From Neorhizobium alkalisoli (lineage in GTDB: Bacteria > Pseudomonadota > Alphaproteobacteria > Rhizobiales > Rhizobiaceae), in NCBI RefSeq assembly GCF_007829835.1, contig NZ_VIWP01000001.1, forward strand, positions 1,240,001 through 1,304,000: 64,000 nucleotides of DNA, in the 5' to 3' direction. Below the pieces are notes generated by a model, which saw only the letters and a list, made by a program, of their open reading frames with translations, was not told the DNA's origin and did no database searches. Position 1 is the first letter of the stretch, and each line of letters begins with the position of its first letter. The position numbers and the translations under genes are program-made. Positions 1-8,965 of this stretch are shown one piece after another.

Positions 1-839
1 ATGATCGCACCTTCGACGGCCAGATCGAGATCCGCGTCATCGAAGACGATGAAGGGCGCGTTGCCGCCGAGTTCCAGCGACAGCCGCTTGATGCTATCGG
101 CAGCACCCCGCATCAGCAGGGAGCCGACCGGCGTCGAGCCGGTGAAGGAGATCTTTCGCACCGTCGTATTGGCCATGATCTCATTGCCGATTTCCTTCGG
201 CATGCCCGTGACGATGTTGACGACGCCAGCCGGAATGCCGGCCATTTCGGCCAGAACGCCGAGCGCCAGCGCCGAATAGGGCGTGAATTCCGAAGGCTTG
301 ACCACGACCGTGCAGCCCGCCGCGAGTGCCGGGGCGATCTTGCGGGTGATCATCGCGTTCGGGAAATTCCAGGGCGTGATGATGCCGCAGACACCGACCG
401 GCTCCTTTAATACGACGATGCGGCGATCCGGCGTCGGCGAGGGAATGGTTGAGCCGCCGATGCGGCGTGCCTCTTCTGCAAACCATTTGACGAAGGAGGC
501 GCCATAGCGGATTTCGCCGCGCGCCTCATCCAGCGGCTTGCCCTGTTCGGTCGTCAGTATCAGCGCCAGGTCTTCCAGATGCTCGTGCATCAGGGCGTAC
601 CAGGTTTCGAGCAGCGCGGCGCGCTCGGCATGGGTCTTTTTCCTCCATGCCGGATAGGCCTTGTTCGCGGCTTCGATTGCCGCGCGCGTCTCGTCGCCAC
701 CCATGTCCGGAACGGTGCCGATCACCGCCTGGCTTGCCGGATCGAGGACATCGACCGTCTTGCCCGAGCCGGCAGCGATCCAGCTTCCGCCGATCAGGCC
801 CTGCTGGCGAAACAGGGAAGGGAGCTTCAAATTCAGCAT
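1..839 (-). CDS. gabD: Succinate-semialdehyde dehydrogenase-like aldehyde dehydrogenase (5' part, cut by window edge)
   Basis: NAD(P)-dependent aldehyde dehydrogenase oxidising a semialdehyde to the acid; overall sequence is closest to GabD-type succinate-semialdehyde dehydrogenases. The first 279 residues are present. The substrate/cofactor motif TPWNFP places the oxyanion Asn at about residue 158, KPSEFTP and FTGSTPVG form the NAD fold, and LELGGN gives the general-base Glu near 256; the catalytic Cys lies beyond the window. The ATG at 839 follows GAAGGATC. It is the last visible gene of a minus-strand operon, 24 bp after the tartrate-type dehydrogenase, so it probably acts at the end of that pathway. 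The precise aldehyde is not deducible. Confidence 0.85.
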   Translation of the reverse strand, partial: MLNLKLPSLFRQQGLIGGSWIAAGSGKTVDVLDPASQAVIGTVPDMGGDETRAAIEAANKAYPAWRKKTHAERAALLETWYALMHEHLEDLALILTTEQGKPLDEARGEIRYGASFVKWFAEEARRIGGSTIPSPTPDRRIVVLKEPVGVCGIITPWNFPNAMITRKIAPALAAGCTVVVKPSEFTPYSALALGVLAEMAGIPAGVVNIVTGMPKEIGNEIMANTTVRKISFTGSTPVGSLLMRGAADSIKRLSLELGGNAPFIVFDDADLDLAVEGAI

Positions 840-863
840 GTGTCGGATCCTTCGATCTGATGG

Positions 864-1904
864 TTAGAGCGCAGCGAGCAGGGCTGCGGTAATGGCGTCC
901 GTCTTGTCCTTGCCGGGAACGGTGCCGATGCCGCTTGCGGTCACGGCCTCGATCGCCTTCATGACGGCGGCAGCGGCAGCCTTTTCGCCGAGATGGTCGA
1001 GCATCATCGCGCCCGACCAGACGGTGGCGATCGGGTTGGCGATGCCGAGATGGGCAATGTCGGGCGCCGAGCCATGTACCGGCTCGAACATGGACGGCGC
1101 ATTGCGCTCCGGGTTGATATTGGCCGAGGCCGCAAAGCCGAGGCCGCCCTGGATGGCAGCACCAAGATCGGTCAGGATATCGCCGAACAGGTTGGAGGCG
1201 ACCACGACATCGAGCGTTTCGGGCGCCATCACCATCCGCGCCGCCATGGCATCGATATGGTAGCTCGTCACCTCGACATCCGGATATTCGGCCGAAAGCT
1301 GTTTCGTGACGTCGTCCCAGAACACCATCGAATATTTCTGGGCATTGGACTTGGTGACCGAAGCAAGCTTCTTGCGCCGCGCGCGGGCCTGTTCAAAAGC
1401 GAAGCGCAGGATGCGCTCGACACCCTTGCGGGTGAAGATCGAGGTTTCGACTGCCACCTCGTCGTCCGTACCCTGATGGATACGGCCGCCGGCGCCCGAA
1501 TATTCACCCTCGGTGTTTTCGCGGATGCAGAGAATGTCGAAAGCGGTCGCCTTCAGCGGGCCTTCGACGCCGGCAAGCAGCCGGTGCGGGCGGATATTGG
1601 CATATTGCACAAAACTCTTGCGGATCGGCAGGAGCAGGCCATGCAGCGAGACCGAATCCGGCACTTCCGCAGGCCAGCCGACCGCGCCAAGCAGGATGGC
1701 GTCAAAACTGCGCAGCGTCTCGATGCCATCCGCCGGCATCATCGCGCCGGTCTCCTTGTAGAAGGCGCAGGACCAGGGGAAATCGGTGCCTTCAAGGCCA
1801 AAACCATGGGCGCCGGCCGCCTTTTGCAGCACGGACCATGCAGCGGCCACCATGTCGCGGCCAATGCCGTCGCCGGGGATCAGGGCAATCTTGTGTGTTG
1901 TCAT
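864..1904 (-). CDS. Tartrate dehydrogenase / isopropylmalate-isocitrate dehydrogenase family
   Basis: NAD- and divalent-metal-dependent beta-decarboxylating dehydrogenase. The 346-residue product starts with the family signature IPGDGIG. It carries RENTEGEYSG (substrate phosphate/arginine region), TKSNAQK (catalytic Lys region), NLFGDILTDLG (metal-binding Asp) and FEPVHGSAPDIA. Length and motifs match tartrate/D-malate dehydrogenases (TtuC/DmlA) better than LeuB. An ATG at 1904 is preferred to an in-frame TTG at 1913, giving MTTHKIALIPGDG. It lies 14 bp after an aldehyde dehydrogenase in the same operon. Substrate could be tartrate, D-malate or a related 2-hydroxy acid; the neighbours do not decide this. 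Confidence 0.82.
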   Translation of the reverse strand: MTTHKIALIPGDGIGRDMVAAAWSVLQKAAGAHGFGLEGTDFPWSCAFYKETGAMMPADGIETLRSFDAILLGAVGWPAEVPDSVSLHGLLLPIRKSFVQYANIRPHRLLAGVEGPLKATAFDILCIRENTEGEYSGAGGRIHQGTDDEVAVETSIFTRKGVERILRFAFEQARARRKKLASVTKSNAQKYSMVFWDDVTKQLSAEYPDVEVTSYHIDAMAARMVMAPETLDVVVASNLFGDILTDLGAAIQGGLGFAASANINPERNAPSMFEPVHGSAPDIAHLGIANPIATVWSGAMMLDHLGEKAAAAAVMKAIEAVTASGIGTVPGKDKTDAITAALLAAL

Positions 1905-1918
1905 GTTCTTCAAATTCC

Positions 1919-3382
1919 TCAGAGGCTGATCAGGACGCTCTTGCTCTTGCGATTGGCCTGGAAGGCTTCCCGGCCGAGATCCTTGCCGATGCCGGACTGC
2001 TTGTAGCCGCCGGTCGGCAGGATATGGTCGCGCGAGCGGCCATAGCGGTTGACCCAGATTGTGCCGGCCTGCAGCTGGCGGGTAAGGCGGATGGCGCGCG
2101 AAAGATCGCTGGTGAAGAGACCCGCGGCCAGTCCGTAGCTCGGGTGGTCGGCAAGGCTCATGGCCTCTTCTTCACCCTCGAAGGTCTGCAGCGTCAGCAC
2201 GGGGCCGAAAATTTCCTCGACGACGGCGGGAGAGTTCTGGTCGATGCCGGCCACAAGCGTCGGCGCATAAAAATATCCCGGCATTTCGATGGAACGGCCA
2301 CCGGTGAGGCATTCCGCACCCGCGGAAACGGAGGCCGCGATAATGTCGTCGATACGCTGGCGCTGCTTTTCCGAAATGATCGGCGAATACTGGCTCGCCG
2401 AATCCCAGGTCGGACCGGGGACGATGGTTGCCATTTTCCTGCGGATCGCGTCGATCAGCGCCGGGGCGATGCTCTTCTCGACGATCAGACGCGAGCCGGC
2501 GACACAGGCCTGGCCAGCATTGCTGGTAATGCTCGCCGTCACCGCCGCCGCCGCCTTTTCAATATCCGCATCGGCAAAGACGATCTGCGGGCTCTTGCCG
2601 CCGAGTTCCAGCGTCATCGGCTTGACGCCGGTGCGGGCGATGTTTTCCATGATTGCCGAGCCGGCACGGGTGGAGCCGGTAAAGCTGACCTTGGCGATAT
2701 CGGGATGGCCGGTGATCGCATTGCCGGTGGTCATGCCATCGCCGAGCACGATATTGATCAGACCCGCCGGGATGCCTGCCTGTACCGCAAGCTCCGCCAG
2801 CCGGATGGTTGAGAACGGCGTCATTTCGGATGGTTTCAGTACGACCGCATTGCCGGCGGCAAGAGCGGGGCCGAGCTTCCATGCCGCCATGTTGATCGGG
2901 AAATTCCAGGGCGTGATCGCGCCGACGACGCCATAGGGTTCGGTCATGATCATGCCGAGATTGCCGTCATCCGTCGGCACGAGGTCGCTGCCTTCCTTGT
3001 CGGCGAATTCGGCGAAGAAACGGATCTGCTCGGCCGAAATGCCGATATCGCCATCGACCAGATGGCCGACCGGGCGGGTCGAGGAAAGGGCTTCGAGCTT
3101 TGCCAGTTCCACGGCGTTCTGTTCGATAAGGTCCGCCCAGCGATGCAGCGCCTTCAGACGCTCGCGCGGGCGGATACCGCCCCAGTTGCTGTCCTTCAGG
3201 GCCTTTTTCGCCGTCTGCACCGCCTGATCGACAAGATCTGCGCTGGCGACCGGACAATCGGCATAGGCCTTGCCGTCCGAAGGGCGGTGCATGGCGATAA
3301 CGCCTTCGGCCGCGACCAGTCGATCGCCAATGAAGTGCCCCATCGGCAAGGCCAGACTGTCAGGATCGAAACTCAGGCTCAT
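1919..3382 (-). CDS. NAD-dependent aldehyde dehydrogenase
   Basis: Complete 487-residue aldehyde dehydrogenase of the broad class that oxidises aminoaldehydes and betaine aldehyde. Oxyanion Asn is at about 160 (TPWNF), general-base Glu at about 259 (LELGGK) and nucleophilic Cys at about 293 (GQACVAGSR). The start is at 3382: GGAGGTGA lies just upstream, and that Shine-Dalgarno sequence would be inside the coding region if the earlier in-frame ATG at 3400 were used. A 160-bp gap containing a strong palindrome separates it from the upstream cupin gene, the largest gap in this operon. Specificity is not readable from sequence alone. Confidence 0.88.
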   Translation of the reverse strand: MSLSFDPDSLALPMGHFIGDRLVAAEGVIAMHRPSDGKAYADCPVASADLVDQAVQTAKKALKDSNWGGIRPRERLKALHRWADLIEQNAVELAKLEALSSTRPVGHLVDGDIGISAEQIRFFAEFADKEGSDLVPTDDGNLGMIMTEPYGVVGAITPWNFPINMAAWKLGPALAAGNAVVLKPSEMTPFSTIRLAELAVQAGIPAGLINIVLGDGMTTGNAITGHPDIAKVSFTGSTRAGSAIMENIARTGVKPMTLELGGKSPQIVFADADIEKAAAAVTASITSNAGQACVAGSRLIVEKSIAPALIDAIRRKMATIVPGPTWDSASQYSPIISEKQRQRIDDIIAASVSAGAECLTGGRSIEMPGYFYAPTLVAGIDQNSPAVVEEIFGPVLTLQTFEGEEEAMSLADHPSYGLAAGLFTSDLSRAIRLTRQLQAGTIWVNRYGRSRDHILPTGGYKQSGIGKDLGREAFQANRKSKSVLISL

Positions 3383-3412
3383 CGGCTCACCTCCGGTCAC
3401 TTGGCGATAATC

Positions 3413-3445
3413 CTACCGGATCAGCCGCATGGCTTGATCCGGTAG
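3413..3445. repeat. Palindrome between cupin and aldehyde dehydrogenase genes
   Basis: Arms CTACCGGATCA (3413-3423) and TGATCCGGTAG (3435-3445) are perfect 11-bp inverted repeats. The stem extends into GCC/GGC with a one-base bulge. It lies about 30 bp upstream of the aldehyde dehydrogenase start, inside the operon, and has no T-run on either side, so it is not a classical terminator. It may be an mRNA-processing/stability hairpin, a dispersed palindromic repeat or an operator. Confidence 0.6.
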
Positions 3446-3542
3446 AAGAAATGGCAACGGCGCAATCATCCGTTTTGGCACCGGTTCACGGTGTATTCTG
3501 CGGCGCGGTGGACACGGTGTCGCTGCGCCACAGGTTTACGTC

Positions 3543-3899
3543 TTAAGGCGTGACGACGATATAGATCTTGCGGACGGTCTCGATCGTCTTCCAGACGCCG
3601 ACAAAGCCGGGCTTCATGACAAAGCTGTCGCCTGCCTTGTAGATGACCGGTTCGCCATCCTTCGGCGTGATCTCAACGACGCCTGAAATGATGTGGCAGA
3701 ATTCGAAGGTTTCGCCCTTGATCGAATGTGTCAGGCCCGGCGTGGCTTCCCATACGCCGGTGCGGACAAGTTCTCCATGGGATGCGTCCTGCGCCCAGGT
3801 CTTGAATTCCGGATTGCCGGAAATCAGCCGCTCTGCCGTCGGCTTGTCTTCGCGCGGTGCAAATGAAGGATTGGTCTCTATGGTTTTGAGAAGCGACAT
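3543..3899 (-). CDS. Small cupin-domain protein (DUF861/EutQ-like)
   Basis: A 118-residue single-domain cupin. The core (ETFEFCHIISGVVEI followed by YKAGDSFVMKPGFVGVW) fits the Cupin_3/DUF861 group that includes EutQ and small cupins found beside amine and aldehyde catabolic genes. Only one cupin His (FCHIISG) is obvious, so metal binding is uncertain. Start ATG 3899 follows AAAGGAAC. It sits between the GhrA-like dehydrogenase and the aldehyde dehydrogenase. It could be a small isomerase/cyclase or a ligand sensor; the sequence does not distinguish these. Confidence 0.75.
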   Translation of the reverse strand: MSLLKTIETNPSFAPREDKPTAERLISGNPEFKTWAQDASHGELVRTGVWEATPGLTHSIKGETFEFCHIISGVVEITPKDGEPVIYKAGDSFVMKPGFVGVWKTIETVRKIYIVVTP

Positions 3900-3952
3900 G
3901 GCTGTTCCTTTTGGACTTTGAGTTCGGTTTCGTGGGTGTTGGTACAGAGGCC

Positions 3953-4876
3953 TCAGTAGCCGCGCTGGCGATCGACCAAGCCGATGGGGTCGATCCCGGC
4001 ACGCAGCCGCTTGATATTGTTGGCAACCGCGACAGCCGCCGTCTGGGGCTGGGTGACGCTGGCGGTATAGGGCGTGATGATGATCCGCTCATGCTTCCAC
4101 AGCGGATGGCCGGCGGGCAGAGGCTGCGGATCGGTTACGTCGATCACCGCGCCCGAGAGATGGCCGCTATCGAGGGCCGAAAGAAGCGCCTCGTAGTCCA
4201 GATGCTGCCCGCGCCCGACCTGTACGAGAGACGCTCCCTGAGGCAGCTGGCGAAAAATATCGGCATTGAGGAAGCCGCGGGTATCGTCGGTCAGCGGCAG
4301 GAGACATATCAGGATGTCTGTCTCAGAAAGCATCGTCCTGAGGCCGGACTCGCCGTGGAAACAGCGCACGCCCTCTATCTCGCGCGGCGAGCGGCTCCAG
4401 CCCGAAAGCGGAAAGCCAAAAGGCTTCAGCCGGTCGAAGGAAGCCTGAGCGAGGCTGCCGAGGCCCAATATGCCGATACGGCGATCGGCGGCCTGTACCG
4501 GCGGCAGGGAATTCCAGAATTCCGACTGCTTCTGCAGGATATAGGTCGGCCAGTTGCGGTGCAGGGCAAGCACTGCAAGCGTGACATATTCCTGCATCAT
4601 GCGGATGATGCCGTCTTCGATCATCCGGACGATCTTAAGGTGATCCGGGATCTTAGCCGCCTGAAACTGGTCGACGCCGGCGCCGATCGAAAACACCACT
4701 TCGAGATTGCGATAACGCGACAGGTCCGGTGGTACCGTCCAGGTGATGATGTAGCGGACCGCATCCGGATCGACGCTCGCCGCATCCATGGAAAAAGGCA
4801 GGTCGGGCAGTTCACGGGCCAGGATATCGCGAAAGACCTGGCCGCGGGCGGCATCGGAGTTGAAGAGAAATGTCAT
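3953..4876 (-). CDS. GhrA-like D-2-hydroxyacid dehydrogenase with altered catalytic residues
   Basis: A 307-residue protein of the glyoxylate/hydroxypyruvate reductase A family: N-terminal MTFLFNSD, nucleotide-binding segment GILGLGSLAQA, substrate Arg in VGRGQHLDYEAL. The usual catalytic Glu (EPLP in relatives) is Gln in DPQPLP, and the usual catalytic His of ITPH is Tyr in ITPYTAS, so two of three triad residues are missing. It may be inactive as a reductase, have changed chemistry, or bind a ligand. ATG 4876 is chosen because relatives begin here; an in-frame start at 4918 would overlap the upstream gene. Second gene of the operon after the M20 deacetylase. Confidence 0.8.
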   Translation of the reverse strand: MTFLFNSDAARGQVFRDILARELPDLPFSMDAASVDPDAVRYIITWTVPPDLSRYRNLEVVFSIGAGVDQFQAAKIPDHLKIVRMIEDGIIRMMQEYVTLAVLALHRNWPTYILQKQSEFWNSLPPVQAADRRIGILGLGSLAQASFDRLKPFGFPLSGWSRSPREIEGVRCFHGESGLRTMLSETDILICLLPLTDDTRGFLNADIFRQLPQGASLVQVGRGQHLDYEALLSALDSGHLSGAVIDVTDPQPLPAGHPLWKHERIIITPYTASVTQPQTAAVAVANNIKRLRAGIDPIGLVDRQRGY

Positions 4877-4899
4877 GGCTGGCTTAAGTTTCTCGCTCT

Positions 4900-6036
4900 T
4901 CAGGTTTCGGCCCGGCATCTGTCGCCGAGCGCTTCGATCATCGCCTGGCAGGCAGCAAGCTCGCTCGCCAGGGTGAATTCATTGGGTTTATGGGCGCGCC
5001 CGATATCGCCGGGCCCGCAGATGATCGCATCGACACCCGCACGCTGGTAAAGGCCGGCCTCTGTTCCGTAGCTGACGGCGGCAAGCGGCTCGATTCCGGT
5101 CAGATCTTTCAATAGACCGGCGAGATGGGAAGCCGGGGAAAGAAGAAGCGCCGGATAGCTGCTGAGGATCTGCCAGTCGATGCCAAATCCCTTCTGCTCC
5201 AATGCGTCGGCCGCTTTCCGCACAGGCGCGAGGAGCGCCTGGGGATCTGCTGACGAGATGGCACGTGCTTCCAGCTCCATCGTGCAGAGTTCGGGAATGA
5301 TGTTGACCGCCTGACCGCCGCTGATCGTGCCGATCGACAGTGAGGAATAGGACGGCTCGAATTCGGTCTCGAACGGTCCCTGCGTAAGCTCAAGGGCCGC
5401 CGCGACAGCGGCCTGCTGCACCTCGGTCATCGCGTGGATGGCATTGAGGCCGAGATCCGGTCGGGAAGAATGACCGGAGCGACCCTTCAGCGTCAGGCGC
5501 GCTGCCGCTTTCCCCTTATGGGCAAGAATGGCGCGCATGCCGCTCGGCTCGCCGATGATCGCCCCAAGCGGCGGTACGCAAAGATCGGGCAGGCGGGCAA
5601 GGAGATGCGGGACCCCGCGACATCCCGCTTCCTCGTCATAGGAGAAGGCGAGGTGGATCGGCCGGGACAGGGGGCGCGAAAGCAAAGCAGGGACGGCAGC
5701 GAGAGCCGCGGCTAAGAAGCCCTTCATGTCGCTTGTGCCGCGTCCGTAGAGCATATCGCCTTCCATTTTCACCGCGAAAGGATCACTATCCCAACCCGCC
5801 TCGGCAGCCGGTACGACATCCATATGGCCGGACAGAATGTAACCGGCCTTGTCTGCCGGGCCTATCGTCACGAAGAGATTTGCCCTGTCGCCTTCCGGCC
5901 CGGGAAGGACTTGCGCTGTTATGCCGAAAGACTTCAGATAGGCGGCAATCCATTCCACGATGGCGCCATTGGGTGTGCCGACGACCGACGGAAAGCCGAC
6001 CAGCTTTTCCAGGATGTCCACGGCGCGCATCGTCAT
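4900..6036 (-). CDS. argE: Acetylornithine deacetylase-like M20 metallopeptidase
   Basis: A 378-residue M20 family di-zinc amidohydrolase, closest in pattern to ArgE, which hydrolyses N-acetyl-amino acids. Metal ligands and catalytic residues are visible: SGHMDVVPA (His, catalytic Asp), GRGTSDMKG (bridging Asp), YDEEAGCRG (Glu pair), IGEPSG, and the C-terminal His in GRAHKPNEF. It is the promoter-proximal gene of the minus-strand operon. In that catabolic setting it may deacylate an imported N-acyl compound rather than serve arginine synthesis (inference). The start may be ATG 6036 or 6030; AGGAACG lies just upstream. Confidence 0.85.
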   Translation of the reverse strand: MTMRAVDILEKLVGFPSVVGTPNGAIVEWIAAYLKSFGITAQVLPGPEGDRANLFVTIGPADKAGYILSGHMDVVPAAEAGWDSDPFAVKMEGDMLYGRGTSDMKGFLAAALAAVPALLSRPLSRPIHLAFSYDEEAGCRGVPHLLARLPDLCVPPLGAIIGEPSGMRAILAHKGKAAARLTLKGRSGHSSRPDLGLNAIHAMTEVQQAAVAAALELTQGPFETEFEPSYSSLSIGTISGGQAVNIIPELCTMELEARAISSADPQALLAPVRKAADALEQKGFGIDWQILSSYPALLLSPASHLAGLLKDLTGIEPLAAVSYGTEAGLYQRAGVDAIICGPGDIGRAHKPNEFTLASELAACQAMIEALGDRCRAET

Positions 6037-6284
6037 CGTTCCTGCCTCTGAAAACCGTCATTGCACATGTGGCCGCCTGTTCCTGTGGAACACGCGAACC
6101 AATTCTGACAATCAAGGTTAGAGGCATGGGAAACCAATAGCTGCCGAAAGTCGGTATGATACGGTCAAATCTTGTGTTCGACCCTGCTTTGGCAGTGAAA
6201 TGTTTCGCGCCATGTCGATTAACATGGCTGCGGGATATCCGGGCTGCTCGGCCCGGAGGAGGATATACCATCTCGGCTGGATGA
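6037..6284. promoter_or_regulatory. Divergent promoter region between the deacetylase operon and the GNAT gene
   Basis: This 248-bp gap must hold promoters for both directions. It contains GTATGATAC (6154-6162), a 9-bp palindrome of the style bound by GntR proteins, and CCATGT/ACATGG arms (6210-6215 and 6222-6227). A perfect GGAGGAGG (6255-6262) lies 22 bp before the GNAT ATG, too far for ordinary use. No regulator gene of the operon is in view. Operator roles are guesses from symmetry only. Confidence 0.35.
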
Positions 6285-7190
6285 ATGATGGATAGCGAAT
6301 TACCAAGAACTTTGAATGTCGACAATTTCGAGATGCGCTTTGCCGATGTCGCGAATGTCGAGCTTTCGCAGCTGCATGCCCTGTCGATTTCGGTGGGTTG
6401 GCCTCACCGCGCTGCAGACTGGCAGCATCTTCTCGACATTGGAAAAGGTTATGTGGCGCTCGACGAGATCGGCCGTGTTGGCGCGTCCGCCATGTGGTTC
6501 CCCCATGGTCCGGACTTTACGACATTCGGCATGCTGATCACCTCTCCGAGGCTGCAGACGAACGGGACGGCCAAATGGTTGATGGAACGGATCATGGCGG
6601 ATTGCGGCCATACCTGCATCCGCCTCAACTCGACACGTGATGCCCGGCGTCTCTACTCCTTGCTCGGTTTCAAGCCGAAGCGCACGGTCTATCAATGTCA
6701 GGGCACGGTTATTCCGCCCATTGCGGGGCCACTACCACTGGAAGACGGTCTCGTGCTGCGCCGGCTGGATCGCAATGATCTGGACGCCGTTATTGCCTTC
6801 GATGCTCCGGCTTTTGGTGTCGATCGCCGCGTACACATGCTGCGGCTGTTCGACAGTTCGGTAGGTTACGGCCTTTATGAAGGCCAGCAACTGCGCGCCT
6901 TTTCCATGCGCCGCCGCTTTGGAAAGGGGCATGTCGTCGGCCCGGTCATTGCCCGCAACGATGAGGACGCAATCCGGGTCACCCACCCGCATGTCGCTGC
7001 GCATATTGATGGTTTTCTGCGTCTCGACACGCATTTCGATACAGGCCCGTTCGCCACTTTCATCCAGCAATCCGGACTCGTCATCTACGACACGGTGACG
7101 ACGATGGTGCGGCAGGAGGCTGCAAGCTATGGAACGGGAGAAGACGGCAATCCGGTTGTTTACGGGATGGTGTCGCAATCCCTCGGCTGA
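6285..7190 (+). CDS. Two-domain GNAT-family N-acetyltransferase
   Basis: A 301-residue protein. Residues about 15-140 form a recognisable GNAT fold (FGMLITSPRLQTNGTAKWLM, the acetyl-CoA beta-bulge region, then YSLLGFKPKRTVYQC). The C-terminal half resembles the second domain of bipartite acetyltransferases (Acetyltransf_18-like), with VLRRLDRNDLDAVIAFD. It is cytoplasmic and transcribed divergently from the deacetylase operon. A deacetylase and an acetyltransferase side by side invite a functional link, but shared location is the only support. Start ATG 6285; the nearest strong Shine-Dalgarno is unusually far upstream. Confidence 0.75.
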   Translation: MMDSELPRTLNVDNFEMRFADVANVELSQLHALSISVGWPHRAADWQHLLDIGKGYVALDEIGRVGASAMWFPHGPDFTTFGMLITSPRLQTNGTAKWLMERIMADCGHTCIRLNSTRDARRLYSLLGFKPKRTVYQCQGTVIPPIAGPLPLEDGLVLRRLDRNDLDAVIAFDAPAFGVDRRVHMLRLFDSSVGYGLYEGQQLRAFSMRRRFGKGHVVGPVIARNDEDAIRVTHPHVAAHIDGFLRLDTHFDTGPFATFIQQSGLVIYDTVTTMVRQEAASYGTGEDGNPVVYGMVSQSLG

Positions 7191-7248
7191 TCCGCACGAT
7201 CTTCTCGAGCTCATCATTGCGTGCTTTGACACAACCCTTTTGCATGCC

Positions 7249-7277
7249 TTGAACCTTCCATCTTTGACAGTTATATC
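7249..7277 (+). promoter_or_regulatory. Predicted promoter for the ABC-F gene
   Basis: TTGAAC (7249-7254) as -35 and TATATC (7272-7277) as -10, 17 bp apart, lie about 93 bp before the ATG. This region is also less GC-rich than its surroundings. Prediction from consensus only. Confidence 0.35.
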
Positions 7278-7369
7278 ATCCGGGTCTGCAGCACCAACAG
7301 GATGGTCGACAATGGATTTCAACCCGATCGCAACGCCACTTTGCCTTGCCATACGGGAAAACCTTGTCC

Positions 7370-8965
7370 ATGCCGCATTCCGTTACTCTCTCCAATCTGT
7401 CCTGGTCCACGCCTGACGGTCGTCCGCTTTTCTCCGATCTGAATATCGTCTTCGGCTCCGAACGGGCCGGGCTCGTCGGCCGCAACGGCGTCGGCAAGAC
7501 GACACTTCTGAACTTGATCGCAGGTGACTTGTCGCCGGCTTCAGGGTCCGTCGCGGCGCCTGCGGGCATCCACATTCTGCGCCAGAGCGTACAGGTCGCG
7601 GAAGGGGACACCGTCGCCGATCTCTTCGGTGCCCGTGATGCGCTGGCGCTGATCGAGCGTGCCCAGGCAGGCACGGCGACGCTCGAGGAGCTGGCCGATA
7701 TAGACTGGATGCTGGAGCCGAATATCGAGGCGGCACTGGCGCGTTTCGGCCTCTCCATTCCTTTGTCGACGTCGCTTGCGCAACTTTCCGGCGGCCAGCG
7801 CACCCGCGCCGCGCTGGCTGCCCATGTCTATCACGCCCCCGATTTCCTGATCCTCGACGAGCCGACCAACAATCTCGACCGGGACGGGCGGGCGGCGGTG
7901 ATCGAGCTTCTCGCCGGCTGGCGCCAGGGCGCGATCGTCGTCAGCCACGATCGGGAGCTTCTGGAGAATGTCGATGCGATCGTGGAGCTGACATCGCTCG
8001 GCATCAGCCGTTATGGCGGAAACTGGAACCACTACCGGGAACGCAAGGCTCTTGAGCTTGCCGCTGCCCGGCATGATCTGGCCGACGCACAGAAGCGGCT
8101 CGGCGAGGTCGAGCGCAAGGCACAGGAGACGACAGAGCGGCAGGCGCGCCGCGATGGCGCAGGAAAAAGGAAGGCGGCGGAGGGCGGTATGCCGCGAATT
8201 TCGGCCGGCGGCCGCGCCATGCGTGCGGAGCAGACGGGTGGTGAGAAGGCCGCGGCCGCAAGCCGAATGGCGGGAGAGGCGCGGGCCGATGTGTCTGCTG
8301 CCCGCGACCGCCTGGAGGTTCTCGATCCCTTCAAGGTTTCGCTGCCATCCACGGGTCTTGTCGCCTCAAGAACGGTCTTGCGGCTGGACAAGGTGACGGC
8401 GGGTTATGCAATCGATGCCCCCGTCCTCTCCGATCTTTCGCTGGCAATGACTGGTCCCGAGCGGCTTGCCGTCATCGGCTCGAACGGCACGGGCAAGACG
8501 ACGCTGCTGTCCGTCATCACTGGAGGCCTGGCGCCGTTGTCAGGGTCCGTCAGGGTCGAGGTGCCATGCGCCTTTCTCGATCAGAAGGTCAGCCTGCTTC
8601 AGCCGCAGCTGTCGATCCGCGACAATTTCATGCGGCTCAATCCCGGAGCCAGCGAAAATGCCTGCCGGGCGGCTCTCGCCCGTTTCATGTTTCGTGGCGA
8701 TGCCAGCCTCAGGCAAGTGGGACAATTGTCGGGTGGGCAGATGTTGCGCGCCGGCCTGGCCTGCGTCCTTGGGGGAGAAAGGCCGCCGCAACTGCTTATT
8801 CTCGACGAACCAACCAATCACCTCGATCTTGACTCCATCGCTGCCGTGGAGGCGGGGCTGGTCGCCTATGACGGTGCACTTCTGGTGGTTAGCCATGACG
8901 AAACTTTCCTCGAGGCCATCGGTATCACCCGGCGTTTTCTGCTTGGCGCGCCGCTCGGAGCGTAA
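7370..8965 (+). CDS. ABC-F family ATPase (ribosome-associated type)
   Basis: A 531-residue soluble protein with two ABC ATPase domains and no membrane segments, the ABC-F layout (Uup/EttA relatives acting on ribosomes). Domain 1 has Walker A GRNGVGKTT, signature LSGGQRTRA and Walker B FLILDEPTNNLD. Domain 2 has GSNGTGKTT, LSGGQMLRAG and LLILDEPTNHLD. A charged, helical linker of about 85 residues rich in Arg, Lys, Glu and Ala lies between them. ATG 7370 is chosen over an in-frame TTG at 7346 because family members begin near SVTLSNLS. Whether it is housekeeping or antibiotic-protective cannot be told. Its stop codon is embedded in a bidirectional terminator. Confidence 0.9.
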   Translation: MPHSVTLSNLSWSTPDGRPLFSDLNIVFGSERAGLVGRNGVGKTTLLNLIAGDLSPASGSVAAPAGIHILRQSVQVAEGDTVADLFGARDALALIERAQAGTATLEELADIDWMLEPNIEAALARFGLSIPLSTSLAQLSGGQRTRAALAAHVYHAPDFLILDEPTNNLDRDGRAAVIELLAGWRQGAIVVSHDRELLENVDAIVELTSLGISRYGGNWNHYRERKALELAAARHDLADAQKRLGEVERKAQETTERQARRDGAGKRKAAEGGMPRISAGGRAMRAEQTGGEKAAAASRMAGEARADVSAARDRLEVLDPFKVSLPSTGLVASRTVLRLDKVTAGYAIDAPVLSDLSLAMTGPERLAVIGSNGTGKTTLLSVITGGLAPLSGSVRVEVPCAFLDQKVSLLQPQLSIRDNFMRLNPGASENACRAALARFMFRGDASLRQVGQLSGGQMLRAGLACVLGGERPPQLLILDEPTNHLDLDSIAAVEAGLVAYDGALLVVSHDETFLEAIGITRRFLLGAPLGA

